This document shows positions 43,802 to 53,703 of a DNA stretch of 64,000 bases, piece by piece. Numbering within the stretch: the first letter of the stretch is position 1; each line of letters opens with the position of its first letter. The notes under the pieces were generated by a model, which was given only the letters and a program-made list of their open reading frames with translations, searched no databases and was not told the DNA's origin. This stretch comes from Advenella mimigardefordensis DPN7. Lineage in GTDB: Bacteria > Pseudomonadota > Gammaproteobacteria > Burkholderiales > Burkholderiaceae_B. The translations under genes and the position numbers were made by a program. Location of the stretch: the NCBI RefSeq assembly GCF_000521505.1, contig NZ_CP003915.1:558001-622000 (forward strand), given 5' to 3'.

Positions 43802-44367
43802 GGGTGAATGTCCAGAAAGTTTTGCAACAGGGCGTGGCCGTGTTCGCTGAGAATGGATTCAGGATGATACTGTACGCCATATACCGGCAGGCTGGTGTGC
43901 TCTACGGCCATGATTTCCCCATCAGCCGTTTCTGCGGTAATGCGCAGGCACTCGGGCAGTGAATCGCGTTCAATCGCCAGGGAATGGTAGCGGATGACGG
44001 TGTGGGGCGATGGAATATTGCGGAACAGCACGGAACCATCATGCGTGATTTCCGAAGTCTTGCCATGCATGATTTGTTTGGCACGAATGATTTTGCCGCC
44101 GAAAGCGGCGCCGATGGACTGGTGCCCCAGACACACGCCCAGCACCGGAATCTTGCCGGCGAAGTGTTTGATGAGTTCAACCGAGACGCCGGCCTCTGCA
44201 GGCGAGCAGGGGCCGGGCGAGACGCAAAGCCTTGCGGGATTGAGTGCGGCAATTTGTTCAACCGTCATCTGGTCGTTACGCACCACATGGACGTCCTGAC
44301 CCAGTTCGCCAAAATATTGCACGAGATTGTAGGTAAACGAATCGTAATTATCGAGCATGAGCAGCAT
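43798..44367 (-). CDS. trpG: Anthranilate synthase glutaminase subunit TrpG
   Basis: Supplies ammonia to TrpE. 189 residues. Start [19 protein letters not shown], nucleophile in [10 protein letters not shown], and the His/Glu pair in [10 protein letters not shown]. In some bacteria this subunit also serves PabB. Between trpE and trpD. Confidence 0.98.
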   Translation of the reverse strand: MLLMLDNYDSFTYNLVQYFGELGQDVHVVRNDQMTVEQIAALNPARLCVSPGPCSPAEAGVSVELIKHFAGKIPVLGVCLGHQSIGAAFGGKIIRAKQIMHGKTSEITHDGSVLFRNIPSPHTVIRYHSLAIERDSLPECLRITAETADGEIMAVEHTSLPVYGVQYHPESILSEHGHALLQNFLDIHP

Positions 44368-44376
44368 GACAGTTCC

Positions 44377-45900
44377 TCAGATGGGTTGATCCAGACCGTA
44401 TTGCACCTGTTCGGCGGCGCGTAGCACGGCGCGGGCCTTGGCTTCGGTTTCCTGCCATTCTTTTTCAGGGTCGGAATCGGCCACGATGCCCGCGGCGGCC
44501 TGCACATAGAGCATGCCGTTTTTGATGACGCCGGTGCGGATCGCGATGGCCACATCCATTGTGCCGTTGTAGCTCAGATAGCCGGCGGCGCCGCCATAAA
44601 TACCGCGTCGCACGGGTTCCAGTTCATCGATCAGTTCCATGGCGCGCACTTTGGGCGCACCGGTAAGGGTGCCTGCGGGAAAACTGGCGCGCAGTACATC
44701 GATCGCGTCCATGCCGGGCTTCAAAATACCCTTGACGTTCGATACCAGGTGCATCACGTGTGAATAGCGTTCGATGGCCATCTGGTCGGTCACTTCAACC
44801 GAACCGATTTCGGCAACCCGTCCCACATCGTTGCGGGCCAGGTCAATCAGCATAACGTGCTCGGCGATTTCTTTGGGGTCAGCCCGCAGTTCATCGGCCA
44901 GCGCGGCATCTTCTTCCGGTGTTTCACCGCGCTTGCGCGTGCCGGCAAGCGGACGGATGGTGATGGCGGTTTTCTCTTCGGCGTTTTCGGTAAAGGTTTC
45001 CTGGCGCACCAGAATTTCCGGTGATGAACCCACGACGTGAAAGTCGCCGAAGTTCCAGAAATACATGTAGGGGGAAGGATTCAGAGAGCGCAGGGCGCGG
45101 TAGAGTGACAGTGGTGAATCGCGGAAGGGTTTGGCGATGACCTGGCCCACCTGAACCTGCATCAGGTCGCCGGCAGCGATATATTCTTTGGCCTTCAGGA
45201 CGGCCTTCAGGTAGTCTTCTTTCTTGAAGTCGCGGATTTCGGTGGTTTGCAGGCTGGGCAGGCTGTAGGGGATTTCAACCGGATGACGCAGCCGGGCGCG
45301 CAGTTCAAGTAGTCGTTTCTGGGCTTTGCTGTAGCTTTCGGGTTCATTCGGATCGGCGTAAATCATGAGGTAAGTGCGACCGATCACATTATCAACAATG
45401 ACCAGTTCATCAACCTGCATGAGCATGATATCGGGCACCCCTTCCTTCTGGCCATGAGGGTAGGGTTTGACGTTAGGGCCCAGGGACGGTTCGATATGGC
45501 GAATGGTGTCGTAGCCAAAATAACCAGCCAGGCCGCCGGCAAAGCGGGGGATGCCCGGACGCAGCGCCACCTTGATGCGTTTTTTGAATTCCTGGATAAA
45601 GGTGAGCGGATCGCCGTGGTAGGTTTCGGTCACTTCGCCGTTGGTCAGTACTTCGGTCAGCTCACCTGTGGCGCGGATCACGGTTTTGGCGGGCAGGCCG
45701 ATAAAGGAATAGCGGCCGAACTGTTCACCCCCGACCACCGATTCCAGCAGGCAGGTCATGCGACCGGCCTCTTTGCCGGTGTGGGCCAGTTTCAGGTAAA
45801 TGCCAAGCGTGGTATCAAGATCGGCGTAGGTTTCCTTGATGATGGGGATGCGGTTGAAACCTTGTGCGGCGAGTGCATTAAATTCAATTTCTGTCATCAT
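44377..45900 (-). CDS. trpE: Anthranilate synthase component I TrpE
   Basis: Makes anthranilate from chorismate. 507 residues. N-terminal feedback domain (LLESVVGGEQFGRYSFIGL with the Trp-binding Ser region), then the chorismate-binding domain with RPLAGTRKRG, DLARNDVGRVAEIG, SFPAGTLTGAPK and GGAAGYLSY. First structural gene of trpEGDC, 40 bp behind an attenuator hairpin at 45941-45981. Confidence 0.98.
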   Translation of the reverse strand: MMTEIEFNALAAQGFNRIPIIKETYADLDTTLGIYLKLAHTGKEAGRMTCLLESVVGGEQFGRYSFIGLPAKTVIRATGELTEVLTNGEVTETYHGDPLTFIQEFKKRIKVALRPGIPRFAGGLAGYFGYDTIRHIEPSLGPNVKPYPHGQKEGVPDIMLMQVDELVIVDNVIGRTYLMIYADPNEPESYSKAQKRLLELRARLRHPVEIPYSLPSLQTTEIRDFKKEDYLKAVLKAKEYIAAGDLMQVQVGQVIAKPFRDSPLSLYRALRSLNPSPYMYFWNFGDFHVVGSSPEILVRQETFTENAEEKTAITIRPLAGTRKRGETPEEDAALADELRADPKEIAEHVMLIDLARNDVGRVAEIGSVEVTDQMAIERYSHVMHLVSNVKGILKPGMDAIDVLRASFPAGTLTGAPKVRAMELIDELEPVRRGIYGGAAGYLSYNGTMDVAIAIRTGVIKNGMLYVQAAAGIVADSDPEKEWQETEAKARAVLRAAEQVQYGLDQPI

Positions 45901-45940
45901 GACGGTCTCTGTTTGTGTTTTCCTGAATGACCGGGCAGAT

Positions 45941-45981
45941 ACAAAAATACCCGGTCCTGTTTTAAGGGATTACCGGGTATT
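45941..45981 (-). terminator. trp attenuator terminator
   Basis: In the minus-strand RNA AATACCCGGT (45972-45981) pairs with ACCGGGTATT (45946-45955), loop of 16 nt, then UUUUUGU. Ten base pairs ending in a U-run between trpL and trpE. Its 5' arm can instead pair with GCCGGG inside the leader peptide's codons, giving an antiterminator. Confidence 0.82.
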
Positions 45982-46002
45982 GTGCGTACTGACTACGATT
46001 TT

Positions 46003-46028
46003 CGGATGCAGAAAAAAAGCGGCATCCG
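46003..46028 (-). promoter_or_regulatory. Hairpin between trpL and the attenuator
   Basis: CGGATGC / GCATCCG (7 bp), 12-nt T-rich loop in the RNA, just after the trpL stop. May act as a pause or spacer hairpin. Confidence 0.5.
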
Positions 46029-46035
46029 GAACAGT

Positions 46036-46125
46036 CTAATGAGTGACACTCCCGGCAGACGAACGCCACCAGCGCCAATACATGGCAACCAGAGCAGAAC
46101 GGGCATAAAGGGAGTTGGCAGTCAT
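46036..46125 (-). CDS. trpL: trp operon leader peptide (29 codons, Trp-Arg-Trp-Trp)
   Basis: ATG at 46125, TAG at 46036. The peptide holds three Trp codons in four (MYWRWWRSS, residues 15-23) shortly before the attenuator, the hallmark of ribosome-stalling control. GCCGGG, four codons after the last Trp, can pair with ACCCGG of the terminator's 5' arm, so a stalled ribosome would expose it and prevent termination. The A of its ATG is the last base of the gph TAA (TAATG), and no separate Shine-Dalgarno is visible, so it is probably read by reinitiation. Confidence 0.82.
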   Translation of the reverse strand: MTANSLYARSALVAMYWRWWRSSAGSVTH

Positions 46126-46835
46126 TACGTTAATAAATCTAAATCAGGTTGAGATGCCGAGGCGTTGTGGCGTTCAATCCACTGCGCTGCTTCAGCAATA
46201 GTCTCTACTATATCATTGACTTTCAGGTTTTGTACACTGTTTCCTTCGTTATAGCCGTAAGGAACGATCAACACCGGCATGCCTGCGGCCTGTGCGGCCT
46301 GGGCGTCGTTGATGGAGTCGCCGATAAAAACGCAGTCTGCCGGCGCCACTTGCAGCAGGGAGCAGGCGTGCAACACCGGGCCGGCGTCCGGCTTGCGGGT
46401 AGGGCAGGTATCGCCGGAAACGACCGCGTCAAAAAAAGAACGCAAGCCGGTTTGAATCAGCAGCTGTTCGGTAAAAACCGTGGGTTTGTTGGTGACGACG
46501 GCCAGACGAATACCGGCAGCTTTCATGGCTTTAAGGCCATCGATCACGCCTTCGAATACGGTGGCCTTATCACCGTTCACCTGATGATAGGCATCGATAA
46601 AATGCTCGCGCGCCACGGTGAATGCGTCGTCGGAGATGGTAGCGGTATCGTCGCCGCCGGTCATGGCGCGGCGCACCAGGTTGTCGATGCCCTTGCCCAC
46701 GAACTGAGCGATCAGTTCCTGATGCAATTGCGGCAGGCCGAGCTTGATGCGCATGGCATTGGCTGCCTGGGCCAGATCGGGAATGGAGTCGACCAGGGTG
46801 CCGTCAAGATCGATCAGGGTGGCGCGGATACTCAT
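46125..46835 (-). CDS. gph: Phosphoglycolate phosphatase Gph
   Basis: HAD-superfamily phosphatase removing 2-phosphoglycolate from DNA repair or oxygenase action. 236 residues. HAD motif [12 protein letters not shown], motif II VVTNKPT, the [15 protein letters not shown] region with Lys, and motif [18 protein letters not shown]. Between rpe (4-base overlap) and trpL. Confidence 0.93.
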   Translation of the reverse strand: MSIRATLIDLDGTLVDSIPDLAQAANAMRIKLGLPQLHQELIAQFVGKGIDNLVRRAMTGGDDTATISDDAFTVAREHFIDAYHQVNGDKATVFEGVIDGLKAMKAAGIRLAVVTNKPTVFTEQLLIQTGLRSFFDAVVSGDTCPTRKPDAGPVLHACSLLQVAPADCVFIGDSINDAQAAQAAGMPVLIVPYGYNEGNSVQNLKVNDIVETIAEAAQWIERHNASASQPDLDLLT

Positions 46836-47527
46836 GAGCGGCGCACCCCGGCAATCTGTTCGCGCATCGTCGCAATCACGGCGGCGTAGTCGGGCTGGCC
46901 GAAGATGGCTGAACCGGCCACAAAGGTGTCGGCGCCGGCTTCATGGATCTGGGCAATATTGTCTGTTTTGACGCCGCCGTCCACTTCAAGCAGAATGCGG
47001 TGACCGGTTTTTTCCTGCCATGCGTCAATGCGCTCGCGGGTGGCACGCAGTTTGTCCAGTGTTGAGGGAATGAACGACTGTCCGCCGAAACCCGGGTTAA
47101 CCGACATGAGCAGAATCAGATCCAGGCGGTCCATCACATGATCGAGCACCGCCAGCGGCGTGGCCGGATTCAGTACCAGCCCGGCCTTGCAGCCGTTGTC
47201 ACGGATCAGGGAAAGCGAACGGTCTACGTGACGCGAGGCTTCCGGATGAAAGGAGATAATGTTGGCGCCGGCCTGGGCAAACTGCGGGATCAGGTCGTCT
47301 ACCGGTTCACACATGAGGTGTACATCGATGGGTGCGTCTGTACAGGGGCGAATGGCCTTGCATACCATGGGGCCGATGGTCAGATTGGGTACATAATGAT
47401 TGTCCATGACATCGAAATGAATCCAGTCTGCGCCGGCGCTGATAACATTTTTCACTTCCTCGCCAAGACGGGCAAAATCTGCTGACAGAATGCTGGGGGC
47501 GATGCGGGTAACGGGTTGTAATTCCAT
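46832..47527 (-). CDS. rpe: Ribulose-phosphate 3-epimerase
   Basis: Interconverts ribulose-5-P and xylulose-5-P. 231 residues from ATG 47527 (AGGAG upstream); an open frame to 47590 is not needed. [45 protein letters not shown] and LEVDGGVK with the catalytic Asp residues and metal-binding histidines. Probable first gene of the rpe-gph-trp transcript. Confidence 0.97.
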   Translation of the reverse strand: MELQPVTRIAPSILSADFARLGEEVKNVISAGADWIHFDVMDNHYVPNLTIGPMVCKAIRPCTDAPIDVHLMCEPVDDLIPQFAQAGANIISFHPEASRHVDRSLSLIRDNGCKAGLVLNPATPLAVLDHVMDRLDLILLMSVNPGFGGQSFIPSTLDKLRATRERIDAWQEKTGHRILLEVDGGVKTDNIAQIHEAGADTFVAGSAIFGQPDYAAVIATMREQIAGVRRS

Positions 47528-47621
47528 GACAGCGTTTTTCTCCTGTAAGGGGGCGCACGAAGTACAATGAAGTTCTATTATTCCATACAAACACGTTTAG
47601 CTTTACGAGGATCCGGCACGA

Positions 47622-47993
47622 ATGGTAAATACAATGACGGTGGAAGTGACACCGCGCTATATCGAAGAACAGTCCGACCCGACCCGCTCGCAATACGTTT
47701 TTGCCTATACCGTGAGAATTCGCAACACCGGTACCGCAGCTGCACAGGTGATCAGCCGCCACTGGGTGATTACCGATGGTGATGACAAAATCCAGGAGGT
47801 GCGTGGGCTGGGTATTGTGGGTGAGCAGCCGCTTATCGCCGCCGGCGATATGTATGAATACACCAGCGGGTGCCCGTTGAACACGCCTTTTGGCACAATG
47901 AAGGGCAGTTACCATTGTGTTGGCGAAAACGGTGTTCCCTTTGATGTGGATATTCCCGAATTCATTCTGACGCTACCCCGAACACTGCACTAA
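47622..47993 (+). CDS. apaG: ApaG protein (Co2+/Mg2+ efflux-associated)
   Basis: 123 residues, the ApaG fibronectin-III-like fold: YVFAYTVRIRNTG, LISRHWVITDGDDKIQEVRGLGIVGEQP with Val for the usual Leu at its start, and GTMKGSYHCVGENG. Linked genetically to Ap4A metabolism and Co2+ resistance in enterobacteria; its molecular job is not settled. Divergent from rpe. Confidence 0.95.
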   Translation: MVNTMTVEVTPRYIEEQSDPTRSQYVFAYTVRIRNTGTAAAQVISRHWVITDGDDKIQEVRGLGIVGEQPLIAAGDMYEYTSGCPLNTPFGTMKGSYHCVGENGVPFDVDIPEFILTLPRTLH

Positions 47994-48053
47994 TTGCCCG
48001 TTGCTGTGGCTGCGTCAGTGGGGTCTGTCTTTCCTTATTTGTCTGGATCATCA

Positions 48054-49343
48054 ATGAATATGAAAAATCCGCAAGCACAATATAGACTATTACCTGTGGC
48101 TGTGATCGCGCTTGTCCTGCTGGCAGGTTGCTCGACACAAGAGACGGGCGTGCCGCCGTCGGAATCCTCGTTCTCCATGACGGCGCCTCTTTCTGTGCCC
48201 GACCGTTCTGCCTTTGCCCCCACGCCGCCACGGCCGCTGGCGGGGCAGTATAGCCAGGTGGCCTGGTCGTCGCTGCCCGGATGGAATGCGGATGATGCCC
48301 GCCATTTATGGCTGACTTTTTATAATAACTGTCGTGGCTTGATGCGCCCGGTCAGTGGCTCTAAGGCCTTGCCGGCGCGCGCCGCACCTGCCGTGTGGCA
48401 GCCGGTGTGCCAGGCTGCCGCACAGTCTGGCCTGGATCCGCGCAGCGATGATGCGGCCGCGGTGAAGGCTTTCCTTGAGCAACACCTGCAGCCATGGCAG
48501 GTGACCGAAAACAGCAAGTCTACCAATACGGTGACCGGCTACTATGAACCGGTGGTGCACGGGTCGCGTTCGCGCGGCGGCGAGTATCAATGGCCCATGT
48601 ATGCCGCCCCCGATGATCTGCTCACCATTGATCTGGGGCAGCAATATCCGGAGCTGGCGGGCAAGCGTATTCGTGGCAAGCTGTCCGGCAAAACAATTGT
48701 GCCCTACGATACCAGGGAGCAAATTGGTCGAAGCGAGAACAAGCCGCCGGTCATTGTGTGGCTGAATGATCCGGTAGAGGCGTTTTTCCTGCAGGTGCAG
48801 GGATCCGGCCGGGTGCAGCTGGAGGACGGCAGCACGATTCGCCTGGCCTATGCCAACCATAACGGGCGCCCTTACAGTTCGATTGGCAAGTGGCTGGCCG
48901 ACAAGGGCGAATTGCCCCTGGCGCAGGCCAATATGCAGAATATCAAGGCCTGGGCCAAATCCCATCCGGATCGGGTCGATGAAATGCTGAACGCCAACCA
49001 GGCCATGGTGTTCTTCCGTGAAGAGGCCATCCCGGACGATGCAGCCGGTCCCAAGGGCGCTTACGGCATACCGCTGGTGGCTGAACGGACCGTCGCGGTT
49101 GATCCCAATTATGTACCTTTAGGCAGTCCGCTGTTTCTGTCGACCACCCGACCGCACTCAACCCAGCCTATGCAGCGGGTTGTGTTCGCGCAGGATACGG
49201 GGGCGGCCATCAAGGGGGTAGCGCGCACAGACTTTTTCTGGGGATCAGGTGATGCGGCAGGTGAGCTGGCCGGTCGCATGAAACAGACCGGTCAGGTATG
49301 GATTCTCTGGCCGCGTAGTGCAGGAGCACCGGAGGCACGATGA
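48054..49343 (+). CDS. mltA: Membrane-bound lytic murein transglycosylase A
   Basis: Outer-membrane lipoprotein cleaving peptidoglycan. 429 residues from ATG 48054; lipobox LLAGC with Cys26. MltA domain (TGYYEPVVHGSR, VEAFFLQVQGSGRVQLEDG, FFREE) and C-terminal 3D domain with the catalytic Asp (VFAQDTGAAIKG...DFFWGSGDAA). The frame is open back to 47994 without a good start. Overlaps the next gene by 4 bases. Confidence 0.94.
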   Translation: MNMKNPQAQYRLLPVAVIALVLLAGCSTQETGVPPSESSFSMTAPLSVPDRSAFAPTPPRPLAGQYSQVAWSSLPGWNADDARHLWLTFYNNCRGLMRPVSGSKALPARAAPAVWQPVCQAAAQSGLDPRSDDAAAVKAFLEQHLQPWQVTENSKSTNTVTGYYEPVVHGSRSRGGEYQWPMYAAPDDLLTIDLGQQYPELAGKRIRGKLSGKTIVPYDTREQIGRSENKPPVIVWLNDPVEAFFLQVQGSGRVQLEDGSTIRLAYANHNGRPYSSIGKWLADKGELPLAQANMQNIKAWAKSHPDRVDEMLNANQAMVFFREEAIPDDAAGPKGAYGIPLVAERTVAVDPNYVPLGSPLFLSTTRPHSTQPMQRVVFAQDTGAAIKGVARTDFFWGSGDAAGELAGRMKQTGQVWILWPRSAGAPEAR

Positions 49344-50509
49344 AGCACGAAGTCATTGTCTGCGGGGCCGGTATTGCGGGAATGACCACTGCGCTGGCGC
49401 TGACCCGGGCCGGTGTGGATGTGGCGCTGCTGGCGCCCAAAAAGGTCTCGGCACCGATGCAGGCAGAGCAATATCACCCCCGCGTTTATGCGATTTCCGA
49501 AGCCAGTCAGGCATTGCTTGCCTCGCTGGGCATCTGGGGCGCCATGCCACAGGAACGGATTACCCCAGTGGATGCTATGCAGGTTCATGGCGATCGTGAC
49601 GGACAGGTGGTGCTGGATGCCTGGCAGGCAGCCAAACCGCATCTGGCATGGATTGTTGAATCGGGTGAAATCGAACGCGCCCTGTTTCAGGCGCTTACCA
49701 TCTATGGGGTGCCGTGGCTGGACGACACGCTCGCTACCTGGCAGCCGGGGCAGGTCACCACCACCGGTGGCGTGACCGTGCAGGCGCAGCTGTTTATTGG
49801 TGCCGACGGCGCTCGTTCACCGCTGCGCAGTGCTGCTGCCATGGCACACCAGAAAAAAGACTACGGCGATCAGGGGCTGGTCACGCATCTGACTTGTGAA
49901 AAACCTCATTTGAATACCGCGTACCAGTGGTTCCGGAATCATCATGTGCTGGCATTTCTGCCCATGCCCGATACCAGTGAAGGACATCAGGTGTCGCTGG
50001 TGTGGTCTGTCGACGATGCCACCGCTGCCCGCTACCTGGAAATGGACGAGGCGACACTGGCTCGTGCGTTGCCGGAGGCGCTCAATGAGGTCGCGCAGGG
50101 ATGTCTGGGTGCACTCAAGGTACGCGCGCGCCTGCATGGTTTCCCTCTGACGCTGGAAAAGGCGCAAATGGTCGCTACGGGAGTCGCTCTGGTGGGCGAT
50201 GCCGCGCACCGGGTCCACCCTCTGGCCGGGCAGGGCCTTAATCTCGGTTTGGGTGACGTTAAAGTGCTCACCCAGGTGTTGAACGAAAAAGAGGCATTCC
50301 GGTCTTATGGAGACCTGCGTGTGCTTGAGCGTTATGCCCGGACGCGTGCGGCCGATGTGCTGGCCATGCGTGTGGCCACTGATGGTCTGTACCAGCTGTT
50401 TGCCCGCGACCTGCCGGCACTGCCGTTTTTGCGTAATGCGGGTATGAAACTGGTGCAGCAGTTGCCCTGGGTTAAGCGGCAACTGATTGCCGGGGCTGCC
50501 GGATCGTAG
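49340..50509 (+). CDS. UbiH/UbiF/Coq6-family FAD monooxygenase
   Basis: 389 residues. FAD-binding GAGIAGMTTALAL at the start, the middle GADGARSPLR, and GDAAHRVHPLAGQGLNLGLGDV. Hydroxylases of this family act on the ubiquinone ring; which position cannot be told from sequence. Coupled to mltA by an ATGA overlap, 172 bp before dsbC. Ubiquinone feeds the bc1 complex also encoded here. Confidence 0.88.
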   Translation: MKHEVIVCGAGIAGMTTALALTRAGVDVALLAPKKVSAPMQAEQYHPRVYAISEASQALLASLGIWGAMPQERITPVDAMQVHGDRDGQVVLDAWQAAKPHLAWIVESGEIERALFQALTIYGVPWLDDTLATWQPGQVTTTGGVTVQAQLFIGADGARSPLRSAAAMAHQKKDYGDQGLVTHLTCEKPHLNTAYQWFRNHHVLAFLPMPDTSEGHQVSLVWSVDDATAARYLEMDEATLARALPEALNEVAQGCLGALKVRARLHGFPLTLEKAQMVATGVALVGDAAHRVHPLAGQGLNLGLGDVKVLTQVLNEKEAFRSYGDLRVLERYARTRAADVLAMRVATDGLYQLFARDLPALPFLRNAGMKLVQQLPWVKRQLIAGAAGS

Positions 50510-50681
50510 GTAGGTAATGGCGGGGTCGCTCAGCGATCGTCTGAACCCGCAAGCGATGTTGCCAGGCGCCTGATCGTGCCGGTAGCGGCCACCGGACAGG
50601 GTAGTGCCTTACACGTTGTGTGCAAGGCTTTATGGGCGGTAACGCCACTCAATTAGATTTCTGTTGTAAGGATGTGAAGTA

Positions 50682-51452
50682 ATGGGATTGAACTGGATAA
50701 AAGCACGAACAGTACGGCAGTATCAGCGGGCGGCGCTGGCAGGCGTGCTGGCCTTAGCCGCAGGCACCTTTGCCATGCCCTCTGTGCAGGCGCAGACCGC
50801 CGATGCCGCAAAACTGGAAAGTGTGAAGGATGCGGTCAAAAAGGCGTTTGATGTTGAAGTGACCAAGGTGCAGCCAACTGATTATGCCAATCTGTATGAA
50901 GTGCAGCTGGGTGGCAATATCGTGTATACCAATGAAAAGGCCGAGTTTGTGCTGGCGGGTAATCTGGTTGATGCCAAAACACGACGCGATGTCACGAGCG
51001 AGCGGCTCGAGGAAATTTCCAGAGTGGATTTTTCTACACTGCCACTGACGCAGGCGGTCAAGCTGGTCAAGGGTAACGGGGCGCGCAAAATGGCCGTATT
51101 CGAAGATCCTAATTGCGGTTATTGCAAAAAACTGCATAAGGAACTGGCCACGCTGGACAACGTGACCGTGTACACCTTCCTGTTTCCGATCCTGGCACCC
51201 GATTCAGTGACTAAGGCCAATAACGTCTGGTGCGCCAAAGATCAGGCCACCGTATGGACAGACTGGATGAACAAGGGCGTTGAGCCACCCGCAGCCACCT
51301 GCGACACGCCTATAGAGAAAAACCTTGCGCTGGGCCAGAAACTGGCGGTACAGGGTACACCGGCCATCTTCTTTGAAAGTGGCAACCGCGTTAACGGTTA
51401 TGTACCGGCAGCACGGCTTAATCAGGAACTGGATCGCAAGGGAAGCAAGTGA
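50682..51452 (+). CDS. dsbC: Thiol:disulfide interchange protein DsbC
   Basis: Periplasmic disulfide isomerase. 256 residues: signal peptide to about residue 37 (VQAQ), N-terminal dimerisation domain (about 45-105), then a thioredoxin-like domain with active site CGYC in FEDPNCGYCKKLHKEL and the cis-Pro loop QGTPAIFF. A second Cys pair (WCAK..TCDT) is also conserved in the family. RBS AAGGATG is somewhat distant. Confidence 0.94.
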   Translation: MGLNWIKARTVRQYQRAALAGVLALAAGTFAMPSVQAQTADAAKLESVKDAVKKAFDVEVTKVQPTDYANLYEVQLGGNIVYTNEKAEFVLAGNLVDAKTRRDVTSERLEEISRVDFSTLPLTQAVKLVKGNGARKMAVFEDPNCGYCKKLHKELATLDNVTVYTFLFPILAPDSVTKANNVWCAKDQATVWTDWMNKGVEPPAATCDTPIEKNLALGQKLAVQGTPAIFFESGNRVNGYVPAARLNQELDRKGSK

Positions 51453-51502
51453 TTCAGCGTCCCCGGCCATACCCGTCGGGGGCGAAGCAGAAAATGCCCG
51501 TA

Positions 51503-52231
51503 TCAGGCCGACAGGGCAAACGGATGGGTCAGCAGTTGCTGGACTGAATTGACGCGCAGATCAACATAGGCCGGGCGCATGCGCTGCGTGGAGCTGAACG
51601 GTGTACCGCGGTGAAAGATGTGCACTGTCTTCATATTCAGCAGCTTGGCTGTCTTCAGATTTTTCAGTGTATCTTCCACCAGAATCGTGCGCGTTGGCTC
51701 GCATTGCAACTGGACCAGCAACTGTTGCATCAGCGCCGGTGAAGGTTTGGGCCGGAACCGGCCCTGCAGGCACATTTCGTTGATAGAACAGATCCCCGCA
51801 AAACAGTGACGCACATTCAGCCGGTCCAGCACGATTCTGGCGTAATGCATGGGTGCATTGGTGACCACATATTTAATGCCTGGTACCGCATTGAGCATGG
51901 CAGACAGGTTTTTTTCGATTTTAGTATTGCCGGCAATATCGAAATCATGGCTCAAATGCAGGAAATCAGCGGCTTTTACGTTGTGATGGCGCACCATCCC
52001 GATCAGGGTGGCGCCGTAGCGTGCCCAGTAGGTCTTGCGCAAGGCCGATGCTTCCTCTTCGCCAATATCCAGCGATTGCATGACTGCACGCGTCATGCTC
52101 TGGTTGATATGTCCAAAAATGGCATGCGACGCATCGTGCAGCGTATTGTCCAGATCGAACAGCCATACGCGCGGCGTGCGGGTATGGCGAACCAGCGGTT
52201 GCAGGGGTTTAATGAGCGGGGTACAGATCAT
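51503..52231 (-). CDS. HAD hydrolase, pyrimidine 5'-nucleotidase (Sdt1-like)
   Basis: 242 residues. HAD motif I LFDLDNTLHDASHAIF (Asp nucleophile), motif II VVTNAPMHYA, motif III RFRPKPSP and motif IV VEDTLKNLKTAK. LFDLDNTLH with a downstream Tyr-rich cap fits the Sdt1/PhoG-like pyrimidine nucleotidase branch. Next to argB, a placement also familiar from Bordetella-type genomes. Confidence 0.85.
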   Translation of the reverse strand: MICTPLIKPLQPLVRHTRTPRVWLFDLDNTLHDASHAIFGHINQSMTRAVMQSLDIGEEEASALRKTYWARYGATLIGMVRHHNVKAADFLHLSHDFDIAGNTKIEKNLSAMLNAVPGIKYVVTNAPMHYARIVLDRLNVRHCFAGICSINEMCLQGRFRPKPSPALMQQLLVQLQCEPTRTILVEDTLKNLKTAKLLNMKTVHIFHRGTPFSSTQRMRPAYVDLRVNSVQQLLTHPFALSA

Positions 52232-52274
52232 GCAGGGGCCAGGCCTGCGACGCGTTGTCGCGCCGCAAACAGGA

Positions 52275-53177
52275 TCATGACGTAATCATGGTGCCGACAC
52301 CCTTGTCGGTCAGGATTTCCAGCAACAGGCAGTGAGCGACCCGGCCATCGACCACGTGTACGGAGTTGACGCCATTGCGGGCGGCTTCCAGCGCCGATGA
52401 AATTTTCGGCAGCATGCCGCCGGAGATGGTGCCGTCAGCGAACAATTCATCAATCGTCTTGGCCGACAGTTTACGCAACAGCTGGCCCGATTTGTCCAGT
52501 ACACCCGGGGTGTTGGTCATCATCAGCAGCTTTTCGGCCTGCAGGACCTCGGCCATTTTACCGGCGACCACGTCGGCATTGATGTTGTACACATCGCCTT
52601 CTTCCGGGTCGTAGCCGATGGGGGAAATAACCGGAATGAACTGATCGTCCTGCAGGGCCTTGACCACAGACGGATCAATGCTGGAAATATCGCCTACAAA
52701 ACCAATATCCAGCGGTGACTCGGGCTGTTCCTTGTTGGGCATGAGCTTCTTGCGGGCCTGAATCAGGCCGCCGTCCTTGCCGGTCAGGCCCACGGCCTTA
52801 CCGCCGGCCTCATTGATCATCATGACAATATCCTGCTGGACCTGACCGCCCAGCACCCATTCGACCACTTCCATGGTGTCGGCGTCGGTTACGCGCATGC
52901 CCTGGATAAAGTTGCCTTCCTTACCAAGCCGTTTGAGTGCGCTGTCAATTTGCGGGCCGCCGCCATGGATCACCACCGGATTCAGGCCGATCAGTTTGAG
53001 CAGGACAACGTCGCGTGCGAAACTGCGTTGCAGTCGCTCTTCTACCATGGCGTTGCCGCCGTATTTGATTACAACGGTTTTGCCGTGGAATTTCCGGATA
53101 TACGGCAAGGACTCGGAAATAATGTCGGCCTTGACCGCCGGTGAAACAGCGTTGATATCCAGGGGTGTGTCAGACAT
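52275..53177 (-). CDS. argB: Acetylglutamate kinase ArgB
   Basis: Phosphorylates N-acetylglutamate in arginine synthesis. 300 residues. KYGGNAM near residue 39 (phosphate Lys/Gly), [11 protein letters not shown], substrate residues [26 protein letters not shown] and the C-terminal [15 protein letters not shown]. The length and N-terminal helix suit the arginine-feedback-sensitive hexameric type. Confidence 0.97.
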   Translation of the reverse strand: MSDTPLDINAVSPAVKADIISESLPYIRKFHGKTVVIKYGGNAMVEERLQRSFARDVVLLKLIGLNPVVIHGGGPQIDSALKRLGKEGNFIQGMRVTDADTMEVVEWVLGGQVQQDIVMMINEAGGKAVGLTGKDGGLIQARKKLMPNKEQPESPLDIGFVGDISSIDPSVVKALQDDQFIPVISPIGYDPEEGDVYNINADVVAGKMAEVLQAEKLLMMTNTPGVLDKSGQLLRKLSAKTIDELFADGTISGGMLPKISSALEAARNGVNSVHVVDGRVAHCLLLEILTDKGVGTMITS

Positions 53178-53199
53178 GCCAGCTCGCGTTTGCTAAAAG

Positions 53200-53691
53200 T
53201 TAGTTTTGTGCCAGAGTGTTTTCCAGCGTTTTGATGAAATCTTTTTTATCGTAATTGCCTATATAGCGTTTTACGATATTACCCTGGCGATCCAGCAGAA
53301 ACGACACCGGTGTGAACTTGATATCGTCAAAGGCACGGGCGGCGCTGCCATCGCTATCGAGTGTAACGGTAAACGGCAGTTTTTTGTCTGCCGTGTAGTT
53401 TTTTACGAAATTGGGCGGATCGTAGGACATGGCAACGGCAACGGTCTCGTAGCCCTTGTCGTGGTACGTATTATAGTAGCCGATGGTATCGGGCATTTGT
53501 GCAATACAGGTGACACAGCTGGTGGCCCAGAATTTGACCAGCACCACCTTGCCCTTGAGGTCGGCGGTCTGGAACTGGCGTCCGTCCAGCGAAGTAAAGG
53601 TGACGTCGGGCGCGGCCTTGGAAGAGGTCATCATGAACCCGCCCGCGATAGCGGCCACGGCAAGAACGGCAGGAAGAACGATTTTTTTCAT
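53200..53691 (-). CDS. TlpA/ResA-like thioredoxin-fold protein
   Basis: 163 residues with a signal peptide or anchor (1-22). Redox motif CVTC in KFWATSCVTCIAQMP; the surrounding FQTADLKGKVVLVKFW and VSFLLDRQGNIVKRYIG are typical of TlpA/DsbE-like or AhpC-TSA-like exported thioredoxins. Periplasmic, possibly reducing or haem-lyase-related; the partner is unknown. Confidence 0.85.
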   Translation of the reverse strand: MKKIVLPAVLAVAAIAGGFMMTSSKAAPDVTFTSLDGRQFQTADLKGKVVLVKFWATSCVTCIAQMPDTIGYYNTYHDKGYETVAVAMSYDPPNFVKNYTADKKLPFTVTLDSDGSAARAFDDIKFTPVSFLLDRQGNIVKRYIGNYDKKDFIKTLENTLAQN

Positions 53692-53703
53692 GGGTATTCG
53701 GTT

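Noticed and set aside
49817..50482. 221-residue minus-strand ORF inside the UbiH-like gene
   Set aside because: Antisense shadow of a complete FAD monooxygenase frame.
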